This document shows, one piece after another, positions 6,118 to 6,403 of a stretch of DNA of 6,403 nt. Position numbers and translations under genes: made by a program. The notes under the pieces are model-generated. The model saw nothing but the letters and a program-made list of their open reading frames with translations, did no database searches and was not told the origin of the DNA. The stretch covers positions 1 to 6,403 of the forward strand of contig NYXM01000199.1 in the NCBI GenBank assembly GCA_002685655.1, written 5' to 3'. Origin of the DNA: Planctomycetaceae bacterium (GTDB lineage Bacteria; Planctomycetota; Planctomycetia; Pirellulales; Pirellulaceae). Position 1 is the stretch's first letter. Every line of letters begins with the position of its first letter.

Positions 6118-6199
6118 GAGCGGAAGTCCTAGTGAGCTTGCCGTGAGCTGAGAATATCCGTTGAGCGCGCGGCCGACACCGGTCGCAAAGGCATGACAT

Positions 6200-6241
6200 G
6201 TAAACTGTAGTTACTTTACTGTGTATTGGTATCCGAGGCAA
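6200..6241 (-). promoter_or_regulatory. Candidate promoter and operator-like repeat of the HzsA-related gene
   Basis: On the minus strand, TTGCCT (6241-6236) and TAAAGT (6218-6213) are separated by 17 bases, a fair sigma-70-type pair with four matches in each box. The predicted leader is about 90 bases. The inverted repeat GTAAA (6200-6204) with TTTAC (6215-6219) overlaps the -10 box, as an operator might. Both calls rest on sequence resemblance only. Confidence 0.3.
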
Positions 6242-6356
6242 CGTTCATCCGGCTGCGTCGGTGGCGACCAGCCGCTCAACTAGGCATGCGTCGCACCTAC
6301 GTAACTGAGACGCACAAATGCTCTGTCAAGACTAAGAATTAGGGTTGTCGAGCCTG

Positions 6357-6403
6357 ATTGTCGTGGTTCGCTCCGCGAACCAAACGTTTTGATCGCGGAG
6401 CGA
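6357..6403. repeat. Hairpin repeat, copy 2 (cut by window end)
   Basis: It starts with the same ATTGTC end as copy 1 and shares the core TTCGCTCCGCGAA. TCGCTCCGCGA (6368-6378) pairs perfectly with TCGCGGAGCGA (6393-6403). An inner hairpin TGGTTCG-CTCCG-CGAACCA (6364-6382) replaces the CCTTTCG-CTCCG-CGAAAGG of copy 1, with all three changed positions compensated. The right end, expected to finish in something like GACAAT, lies beyond the window. Confidence 0.75.

Overview
The window looks like chromosomal DNA from a planctomycete, probably of the Pirellulales type. This rests on three signs: a large secreted di-haem protein related to the hydrazine synthase alpha subunit (a family greatly expanded in non-anammox planctomycetes), a short ECF sigma-factor start with the sequence style common in that phylum, and a dispersed GC-rich inverted repeat with the core TTCGCTCCGCGAA. 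The assignment comes from recalled family knowledge; no database search was possible.

Layout. Positions 56-268 (minus) encode only the first 70 residues of an ECF sigma factor, stopped before its promoter-recognition parts. A 471-base divergent region (269-739) holds palindromes, a small tandem repeat and an extended -10 promoter. At 740-1582 (plus) lies a 280-residue protein that I recognise as an orphan GroEL apical-domain homologue without the chaperonin ATPase domain. It converges on a 533-residue thiamine-diphosphate enzyme of the acetolactate synthase superfamily (1732-3333, minus). Next come a 231-base gap carrying a 65-bp hairpin repeat, the 850-residue HzsA-related exported protein (3565-6117, minus), its promoter region, and a second copy of the repeat cut by the window end.

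How the genes relate. The HzsA-related gene and the thiamine-diphosphate gene point the same way, but 231 bases and a hairpin repeat separate them, so co-transcription is doubtful. There is no visible pathway link between the four genes. The hydrazine-synthase relationship does not imply anammox, because no HzsB or HzsC homologue is visible here.

The most unusual items are the ATPase-less GroEL-like protein, which keeps most of the hydrophobic substrate-binding positions of the GroEL apical domain, and the repeat family, whose two copies show compensated base changes in an inner hairpin stem and bracket the HzsA-related gene.
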